A stretch of DNA of 64,000 nt. Source: Arabidopsis thaliana (Eukaryota; Streptophyta; Magnoliopsida; Brassicales; Brassicaceae). The stretch's first letter is position 1. The number at the start of each line of letters is the position of its first letter. The stretch is taken from the NCBI RefSeq assembly GCF_000001735.4, contig NC_003075.7:9053001-9117000 (forward strand), read 5' to 3'. Made by a program: the position numbers and the translations under genes. The notes beneath the pieces are model-generated. The model was not told the DNA's origin. It worked only from the letters and a program-made list of their open reading frames with translations, and searched no databases. Below, piece by piece: positions 11,951-22,041 of the stretch.

Positions 11951-12452
11951 TAGGCTTTTTCCAAGAACTTAATGTTATTTAATAATGAATCTTTCCGCCT
12001 CTATCTGTTTTTAAAAGTATACAAAGATTCAAATATCTCAAATTATAAAATAGTTTTGGATGCTTTTTTGTTAAAGCAAAGATATATTTGGATTCGGGAT
12101 GCAGATTGATATATTTTCCTAAATTATATTATACCAAGTTCTTTAACACGAAAAGAAATTATACTATACCAAGTTGAAACTTCTTTCTATAGAGAACTTG
12201 ATTTCTTTAAAATTAAGGGTTTTTTCCAAGAATTTAATGTTGTTTAATAGTGAATCTTTCTGCCTTTATCTCTTAGAAAATATTAACAAGAATTCAAATA
12301 TCTCAAATTATATACAATAGCTTTAGATTCGGGACGAAGATTGATAATCTTCTTAGAAATTATATATATCATATCAAGTTCTTTAACCAAAAATATTATC
12401 TTATGCCATGTTGAAACTTCTTTAACAGAGAGACTGATTTTTTTATCAATTC
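11951..12452. repeat. Imperfect tandem duplication, unit about 250 bp
   Basis: Unit A (11951-12212) and unit B (12219-12452) share, in order, TTTTTCCAAGAA, TTAATGTT, GAATCTTTC, TTCAAATATCTCAAATTATA, GATTCGGGA and CAAGTTCTTTAAC, then GTTGAAACTTCTTT. The units are directly repeated with many indels, so the duplication is old. No coding frame is seen. Confidence 0.7.
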
Positions 12453-14897
12453 AATAATGAATTAAAAACCCACCGTCCACTGGATCGTTGATATGATTTT
12501 TTATATGTATGGTAAATAGATTCCGGGAGTCCACATAGCAAGTTTGTATCATTTCGTTTACAGTCTATTGCTTTAGTTTTCTTCTTTTTCATTTTCGGTG
12601 TATAGCTTCCTCTTTTTTTTTTTTATGGTTTATAATAAAGATGAAACACAATCGTTTTTAATTAATGATCAGTACGTTTGTGATTTAGGGGTTTATCTCC
12701 AGCCTTTGATGGGTTAGATTTCAAAAACTCTTTTAATTTGATCATCTGTTTCACTGTTTCAAGTGAAACATTGAATATTTAGGGTTTTTTTTTTTGCCAT
12801 AGAAATAGGGTAATCAAATCATTTCTAGCATTAAAAAGTTTTATAAAGATGAAAATGAATTTATCTATTATCCTTAACTCAAAATTCTTCTCACACGTAG
12901 CAATATGCTAAAAAGAAACAACGGATTTTAATACATAGTTAGAAACAACGTAATCGATTACGTGTAACCTGAAATTATTAAAACAAGTTCATTCATCTTC
13001 GCCAAATTGTGTATAAGGTATGAAATATCTCCCTTGTAAAGCTTACAATTTCCGAAACTATAGATGAAGAACTTAGAAAAATATAAGGTCCATGTAAAAA
13101 ACTAAGGTTTAAAAGCAAGAAAAATCAGATCTGATAGATTTGGGTCAACCCGGAATTAATTAAGTGGAATATTTGGTTTGCTGAAGTACTTAATCTTTTG
13201 TAACTCTAATTTAGTATTATTTGTAAAAGGATACAAATTATGTCAAAAATGATCTAGTATGATTTTTATTTAGCTTTTGAAGCTATTATTCATGTGATTA
13301 AAATCTGCTGCTAATCAATATTTTTTTATGTTGATAAAATTTAGTAAAATATGAAAATCAAAAATGTAATCTTATAATCTCATGATACAATATATTTTAG
13401 GAATGTTAGTTCATGGTCCATAAAATTAATATATAGAAAAATATTTTACTCACTTTCAAAAATTTTTTATAAATATTTTACTCTTTCGGTGGGGTTTCAG
13501 TCTTAATTAGTACTTGTAAGAAAGAAGAGAAGGTTTAAATAATTTAATACTGTACTCAGACGCCAGCCATTTGTAAACAGAAAAACTTCACGAGACCAAA
13601 AGAATCAAAATTTTCGTTTCAATATTATGTACCTAAAACATTATGTGTAGTTGAATATGAAGGAAAATAGTGGAAACTAGAGAAACCAATTGACTAGAGA
13701 AACAAATTGTTTATTCAAACCAATTAGTGACCACATATTTTACTGTCATGAATGAAATATAATTCGATAATAAGTAAACCAAATATCTTTTGGTAAAATT
13801 GGTAGACAACGAATGCTATGTTCTCTTACAAACACCGGTTCATGAATACCATTAGAAAAAGGGGCATACTTGGATATATGTTATATTCTGAGAACAAAAG
13901 ACTGAAAGAAGTCTTTAAAAATCAGATAGAGAGGAATATATAATTGTAGAGTTGAAATATACCAAATCTTAACCGACCTTTCTCTTTTTTCTCCCATTGT
14001 TGCTTTAACCTTCCGAAAGCAGGATTCCATATCCCTTCTCTCCCAAGATTTCTGAAGATTTTTTTCTTAGTCATGTACATTATTACCACATAAATATACT
14101 TACTTCCATTACACGATGCATATATATATGATATATTTAGATATATATTCCCTATAAAGAAGATCATGTTAAAAGTCTATGAAAATATTGCTACCAGAGT
14201 TTCAACTTGCATATTTGAAAGCTTGGTTGTCTTGTCGTAGAAGAGTCTTCTTGTATCTATTTTTCTAGGCTTATTAATGACAAATCAAGATCATTTTCAT
14301 CCCAACTTATATATATGCCAAAATGTTCAGCCGAATCCATCAAAGCCCTTAGTTTATTTATGTATTGGGCGTTAATCACAGGTTGGATACACTCGCAGGT
14401 TTCACTAACGTTAGTGAAAAGAACTGGGCTCTAAGAAATCATATCTTCACCAGCCACATGATCTGTCAAAACCTTACGGACCAAACTAGTATATTGCAAC
14501 CATTCTTATAAGAAAACCACCAATCTAACACTCTAGTCATAACATATAACACATACACAAAACTAACAAAATCTGGCAGATTTCATTTTGTTTTTACTTA
14601 ATTTTAAGTTTAATCTCTAAAAAGTTCGTCTATATATATTGATTAGATTTTCAATATCCTCCACCAATACGTTAATAGATAAAATGCATCAAATACATTC
14701 AAGAAAAGAACTAAAGTAGAATTTTATGAATATCGTATATTAATATAATGGTAATAATGTCCTGCCCTTATGACAATTACACCCTCAGTCTCTGTCTATA
14801 TAAAAGGCACTAACTCTGTTCTATCTCCTAACCACCCTAATCAGCAAACTCTCAATACATTCTTAATATCTCTCCTCCACTCGCTCTTTCTACTACC
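12453..14897. other. AT-rich intergenic region
   Basis: No gene seen. It contains a perfect 20-bp palindrome at 14400-14419 and, at its right end, the TATA region of the next gene. A minus-strand open stretch at 13922-14167 is not supported by any motif. Confidence 0.5.
14798..14805 (+). promoter_or_regulatory. TATA box of small gene at 14898
   Basis: TATATAAA just before AGGCAC, 93 bp upstream of the ATG, is a well-placed TATA element and supports the small frame being a real gene. Confidence 0.5.
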
Positions 14898-15134
14898 ATG
14901 GAACTTTCTCGAAAGGACCACCGTCATGTGATGATTGCAGAAGATGGGTCACAAAACCTCAACAGAAACACTTCCAAGTCAAATCCTAATCTTCCTTATC
15001 CTTATAACCCCAACCCCTCTTCTCTCTATACACATAATAGTTTCTACATCTACCACGGTCCACAAGTTCGTACCGTCAAAGAGTCCATAATATCTTCCAC
15101 CAATGCTTCTTTTTTGGTCTATCAATCCAACTAG
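14898..15134 (+). CDS. Small protein of unknown function, possible distant family member
   Basis: A 78-residue single exon starting MELSRKDHRHVMIAEDGS. It has a TATA box, a plausible 5' leader and the start context ACCATGG. Its segment FYIYHGPQVRTVKES resembles YKYGGPKIYTVREA of the small-gene family on both sides, with the same Tyr-rich lead-in, but the conserved LYGGVLIKEF end is absent. It is therefore either a diverged relative or a convergent Tyr/Pro-rich protein. Function unknown; I recall At4g16008 near here. Confidence 0.55.
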   Translation: MELSRKDHRHVMIAEDGSQNLNRNTSKSNPNLPYPYNPNPSSLYTHNSFYIYHGPQVRTVKESIISSTNASFLVYQSN

Positions 15135-15935
15135 TTAGTTCAATCCATTTAAAACAGCCGGTCATTTTGGTCAATCACTCTAAAAAGAAATAAAAAATAG
15201 AAAGCAATAAGCATCAACGTTCCAGTTATGCTGATTTTCGTAGCTAAGGGATGAAGTATGGTGTGTCTCTTTTGCAGTTTTTTTATTTATTTAGATATGT
15301 TGTGAGTACAGATCGGTTCAAACTTTACTCTCTTCAGAGACTTGTTGTAAGATTGCCACAACTTGAATTTGTAGCATGTAAAAGGTACATATATGAAACC
15401 CTTATCTTTATGTATATGAGTACAACTTTATATGTACTTTATATATGTAGCATGTAAAAAGTACATATATGTAACCCTTATCTTTATGTATATGATGAGT
15501 ATGTATGTTTCTATATCACTCCGATTTAATAAGAATCTAACAAAAAAATACGTACGCCAAATTTTTAAGGAAAAATTCCAATAACAAAAGTCAGAAATTA
15601 CTTGTACTGTACAATTTCCAAAACTATATATAACATAAGGAAATATACCATAACATATTTTCCAGTTAAATAAAGGGAACTATTTACCGGAGTATATAGT
15701 ATAACAACTTGCAACATAATCAGCTTATATTAATTCTGTGTGATATGACATTTCAAAAAAAAAAATCCTTATAAAACTATTTTTAGTACAGAAAGTTTAT
15801 ATTGTAGTTATATATTGATTTAAATATAAAAATACAAAATTCTCCTGCGTATGTTCTTTTTTCTTCTTTCTCCAAAATTTTTGAGTCGAATTTAAATTTG
15901 GGTGGATCTGAATGAGGTGATCCTAATCACTAGTT
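15135..15935. other. 3' flank of small gene and insertion-site upstream sequence
   Basis: AT-rich. It contains a direct repeat of about 49 bp (15371-15419 and 15449-15497) sharing GTAGCATGTAAAA and ACCCTTATCTTTATGTATATGA. No gene seen. Confidence 0.55.
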
Positions 15936-15940
15936 GAAGT
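15936..15940. repeat. Target site duplication, left (GAAGT)
   Basis: GAAGT immediately precedes the 5' LTR and is repeated at 25897-25901 just after the 3' LTR. A 5-bp duplication is the norm for Ty1/copia integration. It shows that everything between entered, or at least is bounded, as one insertion. Confidence 0.9.
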
Positions 15941-16355
15941 TACTAGACCACTGCTCCAAAACGACATCACTCCTGCAAGTGGACCTGCAACAGAAACAAA
16001 AGTGTTGGGCCAAAACACACTTAAGCCCAAACCATTTAAGTTCAAGACGGAAACGACGACGTCCAGCTCTCAACGTTCGTCTTCAATGTTCCTGCAAAAA
16101 GACAAAGGAAACAGAGAAACAGAGATGACGAAAGCAAAAGCTTGTACGGAGACGACCAAGCTTTCAAACCAATTCTCAGCCCTTGATGGGTTAGAGACAA
16201 CAGGATGAAGACACCTGTAAGGGTTTAGCTAGGGTTTCAGTTCTCAAGTGTTCTTGTATAAAAGCTAAAGCTTGAGCCGCTTGTAAAACTCTTAAGAATG
16301 AATGAAATCTGAAAGTTAAGTTACAAAGCTTCTCATAGATTCATAAATCTCTTCA
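15941..16355 (+). repeat. 5' LTR of the copia element
   Basis: 415 bp, beginning TACTAGACCACTGCTCC and ending ATAAATCTCTTCA. The start is TA rather than the canonical TG. A TATA-like TATAAAAGC lies at about 16257-16265. It matches the 3' LTR at all but about three positions. Confidence 0.93.
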
Positions 16356-16367
16356 TGGTATCAGAGC
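16356..16367 (+). other. Primer binding site (initiator tRNA-Met)
   Basis: TGGTATCAGAGC directly follows the LTR and is complementary to the 3' end of plant initiator methionine tRNA, the standard primer for plant copia elements. It fixes the LTR's right border. Confidence 0.92.
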
Positions 16368-16369
16368 TC

Positions 16370-17185
16370 ATGGAAAGAAGATCCATGGAGCTCTATACTG
16401 TTCCTCAACTCAACATTTCAAATTGCGTTACAGTCACTCTTACGCAGCAGAACTATATTCTGTGGAAGAGTCAGTTCGAATCTTTCCTTTCTGGTCAAGG
16501 CTTGCTTGGGTTTGTCACTGGATCTATTTCTGCACCGTCACCAACCATTCCTGTTCCAGATATCAATGGTGTCACCACAGACAGACCAAATCCAGAGTTT
16601 GATGTTTGGTTCAAGACAGACAAGGTTGTCAAGTCTTGGCTTCTAGGGTCCTTTGCTGAAGATATCCTGAGTGTTGTTGTGAACTACGTCACTGCTCATG
16701 AGGTATGGTCTACTCTTGCAAATCACTTCAATAGAGCTACTTCATCTAGGCTATTTGAGCTTCAAAGGCGTTTACAAACTCTAGAAAAGAAAGATAAACC
16801 TATGCAAGTCTATCTTAAGGAGTTACAAACCATCTATGAACAGTTAGCTTCTGTAGGGAGTCCAGTTCCTGAGAAGATGAAAATCTTTGCTGCTCTTAAT
16901 GGTCTAGGTAGGGAATATGAGCCTATCAAAACAAGTATTGAAGGTTCCATTGATATTCCTCCCACTCCTAAGCTTGATGAAATCATGCCTAGACTCAACG
17001 GTTATGATGATAGACTTCAGGCTTATGCAGCAAACTCTGATGTTAGTCCTCATCTAGCTTTCAATACAGTTCAAGCTAACTCTGTCTTCTACACCAACCG
17101 CGGCAGAGGTCAAGGGAACCGTCGGTTTGGTGGGTCACGAGGCCAAGGTTCCTTCTCCACTCGGGGTCGTGGCTTCCATCAGTAG
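16370..17185 (+). CDS. copia gag (capsid) region
   Basis: The frame begins close after the primer binding site and carries the typical plant copia Gag opening (TLTQQNYILWKSQFESFLSG) followed by the UBN2-type helical region and an Arg/Gly-rich tail (GRGQGNRRFGG). A CCHC zinc knuckle (CxxCGKxGHxxxxC) lies just downstream at about 17230-17300. Part of a broken fossil element. Confidence 0.8.
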   Translation: MERRSMELYTVPQLNISNCVTVTLTQQNYILWKSQFESFLSGQGLLGFVTGSISAPSPTIPVPDINGVTTDRPNPEFDVWFKTDKVVKSWLLGSFAEDILSVVVNYVTAHEVWSTLANHFNRATSSRLFELQRRLQTLEKKDKPMQVYLKELQTIYEQLASVGSPVPEKMKIFAALNGLGREYEPIKTSIEGSIDIPPTPKLDEIMPRLNGYDDRLQAYAANSDVSPHLAFNTVQANSVFYTNRGRGQGNRRFGGSRGQGSFSTRGRGFHQ

Positions 17186-17308
17186 CTCTCATACAATGAT
17201 TCTTCTTCCAACGCCTCTGCAGAACGTCCAACATGTCAGATTTGTGGGAAACATGGTCATCATGCTCTCAACTGCTGGCACAGATTTGATAATAGTTATC
17301 AGCTTGAT

Positions 17309-19879
17309 GTGTTACCACAGGCTCTCCCAGCAACGCAGATCACAGACATTACTGATCACTCTGGCAGCGAATGGGTCACAGACAGTGCTGCTACTGCTCA
17401 CATCACCAACTCGCCACGTCATCTGCAACAGACAAAGTCCTATGCTGGTTCTGATTCTGTAATGGTTGGCAATGGGAATTTTCTACCTATCACTCATACC
17501 GGTTCTACAAGTATTGGTTCTACTTCAGGTAAGCTTCATCTTAAAGATGTATTGGTTTGTCCTCTAATTACTAAATCTTTGTTGTCTGTGTCAAAAGTCA
17601 CAAAGGATTATCCCTGCATTTTTGAGTTTGATTGTGATGAAGTTCGTGTGCGTGATAAGGAAACCAAGAAGCTTCTTCTTCAGGGAAGTAATCGAGATGG
17701 ACTCTATGTGCTGGATGAACCAAAGCTTCTGGTGTTCTACTCTTCTCGCCAAGTTGCAGCGTCTGATGAAGTTTGGCACAGACGGTTAGGACACCCAAAT
17801 CCCCATGTTCTCCAGCAGCTATCCTCAACAAAGTCCATTCTTATTAATAAACACAGCAAGGCTATTTGTGAAGCATGTCAGTCTGGTAAAAGCTCAAGAC
17901 TGTCATTCTCTGCATCATCTTTTGTTGCTAGTAGACCCTTAGAGAGAATTCATTGTGATCTCTGGGGTCCTTCTCCTGTTATGTCAGTTCAAGGATTCAG
18001 ATACTATGTTATATTTATTGACAATTACTCTAGATATTGCTGGTTCTATCCTCTCAAGTTAAAGTCTGATTTCTACACAATCTTTGCAAAGTTTCAAGCT
18101 TTGGTTCAGAATCAGCTACAAAGCAAAATCTCAATTTTTCAATGTCATGGAGGGGGAGAATTCACCAGTAAGGTCTTTCTCAATCATCTTCAAGAACATG
18201 GGATTCAACAATACATCTCCTGTCCTTACACTCCCCAACAGAATGGTCTTGCTGAAAGAAAACACAGACACATTACTGATTTTGGTTTATCTATGCTTTT
18301 TCAAGGCAAAGTCCCTCAAAAACATTGGGTAGAAGCCTTTTATACTACAAACTTTCTCAGTAATCTGCTTCCTCATACTGCTCTTACTGATGCTAAAAGT
18401 CCTTTTGAGCTGTTAAACAAGAAGAAACCGGATTATCAGGCCTTGAGAATCTTTGGATGTGCTTGTTTTCCGACACTCCGAGATTATGCACAACACAAGT
18501 TTGATCCTAAGTCCTTAAAATGTGTGTTCTTGGGCTACAATGAAAAATATAAGGGCTACCGGTGTCTTCTTCCTACCACAGGCAGAGTCTACATAAGTCG
18601 TCATGTCATTTTTGATGAACACTCCTTCCCTTTCTCAGATACTTATATGCATCTGCAACCCACTGGTGTTACACCTTTGCTCTCTGCCTGGCAACAAAGT
18701 TTTATGCCTCAGACAACTGCTTCTTCTACAGCCTCTGCAACTGCAACCTCTCCATTCAATGCTGCAGAGATTCAGGTTTCTCCTGTGATTACCAGTAACA
18801 ACAACACAGGCGCTTCAGTGTTAGAAAATGGTTCATCTCAGCTGCCTATACAGAATTCATCAGTCTTGTCTACTGTGGCTAGTGAAGAGAGTTCTGAGTG
18901 TACGGAGAGCATCAATCTCTTACCTATTGGCAATAGCTCTTCTTCACTTGCTAACAGGACGGATAATGCTGATACTTCTCCTCTTCAAGAAGCTGCAACA
19001 GAAACAAACAGCTCTACTGTGCAAGAAGCTGCAGAATCAACAACTAGCTCTACAATGCAAGAACCTGCTTCAAATCAGTCTACTCATCCAATGATAACAC
19101 GGTCTAAGAAAGGTATTACAAAGCCTAATCCACGGTATGGACTTCTTACACACAAAGTTAAATATGCAGAACCAAAAACGGTTACAGAAGCTCTTAAACA
19201 CCCGGGATGGACTGCTGCAATGCATGAAGAGTATGATAATTGTACAGAAGCACAAACGTGGAGTCTAGTTCCGTATACTTCTGATATGAATGTCCTTGGA
19301 AGTAAATGGGTGTTTCGAACCAAGTTAAATGCAGATGGGTCTTTGGACAAGTTAAAAGCTCGCTTGGTTGCAAAAGGATTTGATCAAGAAGAGGGAATTG
19401 ATTACTTAGAAACATACAGCCATGTGGTAAGGTCTGCAACAGTCAGAATGGTGCTTCATGTTGCAACAGTCATGGACTGGGAAGTGAAACAAATGGATGT
19501 GAAGAATGCATTTCTTCATGGGGACCTCACTGAAACTGTTTACATGCTTCAACCAGCTGGCTTTGTGAATAAGGAAAAACCTACTCATGTCTGCCATCTA
19601 CATAAAGCTCTTTATGGTTTAAAACAGGCTCCTCGGGCTTGGTTTGACAAATTTAGCAATTACTTGCTTGAATTTGGTTTCAACTGCAGTATTAAAGATC
19701 CATCTCTGTTCATTTATTTAAAAGGGAATGATCTTATACTCTTACTTCTTTATGTTGATGACATGGTTTTAACAGGTAGTAACTCTGCAACTATGATCAA
19801 GCTGCTTGAGGATTTGAATACACAATTTCGTATGAAAGATCTTGGGCAAATGCATTATTTTCTTGGGACACAAGCTTAA
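17309..19879 (+). CDS. copia pol, segment A: protease, integrase, reverse transcriptase
   Basis: Domains in order: aspartic protease (WVTDSAATAHIT), pre-integrase zinc motif (HRRLGHPNPHVL), integrase core (IHCDLWGPSP, TPQQNGLAERKHRH), a Ser/Thr/Gln-rich spacer, and reverse transcriptase with YVDDM. It lacks RNase H because the DC1 segment begins here. The stretch 17313-19891 is repeated at 22042-24620. Confidence 0.88.
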   Translation: MLPQALPATQITDITDHSGSEWVTDSAATAHITNSPRHLQQTKSYAGSDSVMVGNGNFLPITHTGSTSIGSTSGKLHLKDVLVCPLITKSLLSVSKVTKDYPCIFEFDCDEVRVRDKETKKLLLQGSNRDGLYVLDEPKLLVFYSSRQVAASDEVWHRRLGHPNPHVLQQLSSTKSILINKHSKAICEACQSGKSSRLSFSASSFVASRPLERIHCDLWGPSPVMSVQGFRYYVIFIDNYSRYCWFYPLKLKSDFYTIFAKFQALVQNQLQSKISIFQCHGGGEFTSKVFLNHLQEHGIQQYISCPYTPQQNGLAERKHRHITDFGLSMLFQGKVPQKHWVEAFYTTNFLSNLLPHTALTDAKSPFELLNKKKPDYQALRIFGCACFPTLRDYAQHKFDPKSLKCVFLGYNEKYKGYRCLLPTTGRVYISRHVIFDEHSFPFSDTYMHLQPTGVTPLLSAWQQSFMPQTTASSTASATATSPFNAAEIQVSPVITSNNNTGASVLENGSSQLPIQNSSVLSTVASEESSECTESINLLPIGNSSSSLANRTDNADTSPLQEAATETNSSTVQEAAESTTSSTMQEPASNQSTHPMITRSKKGITKPNPRYGLLTHKVKYAEPKTVTEALKHPGWTAAMHEEYDNCTEAQTWSLVPYTSDMNVLGSKWVFRTKLNADGSLDKLKARLVAKGFDQEEGIDYLETYSHVVRSATVRMVLHVATVMDWEVKQMDVKNAFLHGDLTETVYMLQPAGFVNKEKPTHVCHLHKALYGLKQAPRAWFDKFSNYLLEFGFNCSIKDPSLFIYLKGNDLILLLLYVDDMVLTGSNSATMIKLLEDLNTQFRMKDLGQMHYFLGTQA

Positions 19880-19891
19880 TTTCACGAGAAT
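17313..19891 (+). repeat. Duplicated pol segment, copy A (2579 bp)
   Basis: Same length as 22042-24620, and I found no difference between them by eye; the six-frame translations agree on both strands. It runs from TACCACAGGCTCTCC to TTCACGAGAAT. Confidence 0.9.
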
Positions 19892-22031
19892 TGATGATGT
19901 TTATACACTCTTTCAAACGCGTGGTCTAAAATGTGCTGGCTGCAATCTTGGTAAAGACTACTATAGTGATGGTTACTGTTGCTTTCGTTCTGGACTCTTC
20001 TTTCACAAAGAGTGCGCCGAATCCAATCCAAAAATTTCCAGCTTTTACCATCCACAACATTCTTTGTACATCAAGATACTTGCAGAAAATGAAGAAGCCT
20101 ATGGAAATTGCAAGCTTTGTAGAGGTAACTTGCCAAAAATATATTACTATTGTTTAATATGTGATTTTTCCATCGATTTGATATGTGCAAAAAAAGAAGT
20201 TATGGAAATAATTGAGGGTCCAAAAGCACATGAGCATCCTTTATTCCTTCTTCCAAAGATGACTATGTTTACTTGTCATTTATGTGGGCTGCAAGATGAC
20301 CGGTTCCCTTATGCATGTAACTTATGCAATTTGAGTTTTCACAAAGATTGTGCCGAATCCACACCAGAGATGAAGTATTCTTGTCATCCTAAACACATTC
20401 TCAAGCGTCTCACACGTGTTCCAAGGTACACAGATGGAAAATGTTGTTTGTGTGAAAACAAACTTCATTACATATTTTATCATTGTTCTATTTGCAATTT
20501 CAGTGTGGATATCAATTGTGCAAAGAATCCACTTCCTTCCACTATTGTTCACCTTAAGGCTCATGAGCATTTACTCACCCTTATGCCTCAACGGAATTTT
20601 GTTTGTGATGCTTGTGGAATGGATGACGACCCAAATCCATATGTATGTCTTCCATGTAATTTCATGATCCATCAAAATTGTATTGATAAACCAAGCATCA
20701 TAAAGATTTATCGTCATGATCATCGTCTTTATTACAATCATTGCCTTGACGCTGGAGATTGGAAATGTGGAGTGTGTAATAAAGAGATAAACTGGACATG
20801 TGGGGCTTATTCTTGTTCAAAGTGTCCTGATTTTGCCATTCATCCAAGATGTGTCAAAAGGTTTGGCATTTGGGATGGGATTGAACTCGAAGGAATACCA
20901 GAAAATAATGTAGAGGTAAAGTCATACGAGGTGATAGAAGAAGGAGAAATAAGGCATTTTAGTCACGAGAAGCATAATTTAAAGCTTCAAGAAGAAAGTG
21001 ATGCTAATAATGAATGCATGTTGTGTAAAGCATGCAATTATCCTATATATTCTAACTCATTCTACAGTTGCATGGAATGTGATGATTTCATCCTTCATAA
21101 AAAATGTGCTGACCTCCCAAAAAAGAAAATAGATCCCTTCTACAACATGTTGACTACTTTAATCACAAATGATATTCGCATAAGCATTTGCAATGCTTGT
21201 CAAAACGTTTCTCAAGGTTTTACTTACGTAAGTGATGATCATAAGATTATCTTGGATGTGCGATGCGGTTCTATTTCGGAACCTTTTGTCCATGAAAGTC
21301 ATCCTCTTCATTCGTTATACATCAGCCGCTCAACAGAAGAAAAGTTTTGTATTGCTTGCGGAGATAAGGCTACTATGGTTTTGAGTTGCGAGGAGTGTGA
21401 CTTTATTTTAGACATTAAATGTTCTAATTTGCCAAAGATGGTTAAACACAAAAATGATAAAGACCATTTGTTGTCCCTATGTTACGGAGAAAAAACAAGT
21501 GAGCAGTACTGGTGCGAGATATGCGAGGAAGCACTAAACGCAAAGAAATGGTTTTATTCATGTGATGATTGTGACATTACTTTTCATATCAAATGTACGC
21601 TTGGAGACTTCGTAGGGATGTATCAGGAAGCTAAGGATGAGTCATTCCAAACTTATATGATTCTTAATAATCATATAAATCGACCAGTTTGTTGCTGTTG
21701 TGAGTCTCGCTGTCAATTCTCTTCCATCTTAAGGTTTTATGGAAAATTAATATGTTCTCTACAATGTTTGCAAAAGAAGTTCCAAGAATTACATGATGAT
21801 ATATCCTGAGATTCAGATTGCTAGTGATTTACCTGAAGTGGGTTTGAAGCAAATTCATTATTGACACATGTTGCTTCGCCTCAAATGTTATGCACACAGA
21901 ACATGTAAACATAAAATTATATTTGTAAAAGTTAAATATTTATAATGTTTGTTTTCATAAGATTTACTTTATTTTTTTTAATAATCTCTTGAATGTCTGT
22001 ACCTTTTCTTTTGTTAAAGATTGTTCTTTAT
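19889..22031 (+). CDS. Captured DC1 (Cys/His-rich C1) gene inside the copia element
   Basis: The open frame runs to the stop at 21807-21809 and encodes about ten DC1 repeats (CxxC...YxCxxCxFxxHxxC), zinc-binding modules of unknown role here. It matches the decayed gene at 2111-4250, including 222 bp of 3' UTR. The native start is lost: the copy begins inside the second codon. The nearest in-frame ATG is at 19842 in pol sequence read out of the pol frame, giving 655 residues with 16 foreign ones at the N-terminus (MGKCIIFLGHKLNFTR); the next is deep inside the domain array. No DC1 promoter came along, so expression would depend on the element. I recall a DC1 locus (At4g16015) annotated here. 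Confidence 0.85.
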
Positions 22032-22041
22032 ATAAAGATTG
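22032..22041 (+). other. Filler at right DC1/pol junction
   Basis: ATAAAGATTG fits neither the DC1 3' flank nor pol. It repeats the nearby TAAAGATTG of the DC1 3' UTR (about 22013-22021), as slippage or a repeated short copy at a strand jump would produce. Confidence 0.6.

Noticed and set aside
19842-21809. A pol-DC1 fusion protein
   Set aside because: The pol frame stops before DC1; the open frame that enters DC1 uses a different frame of the pol sequence, so it is not a fusion with RT.
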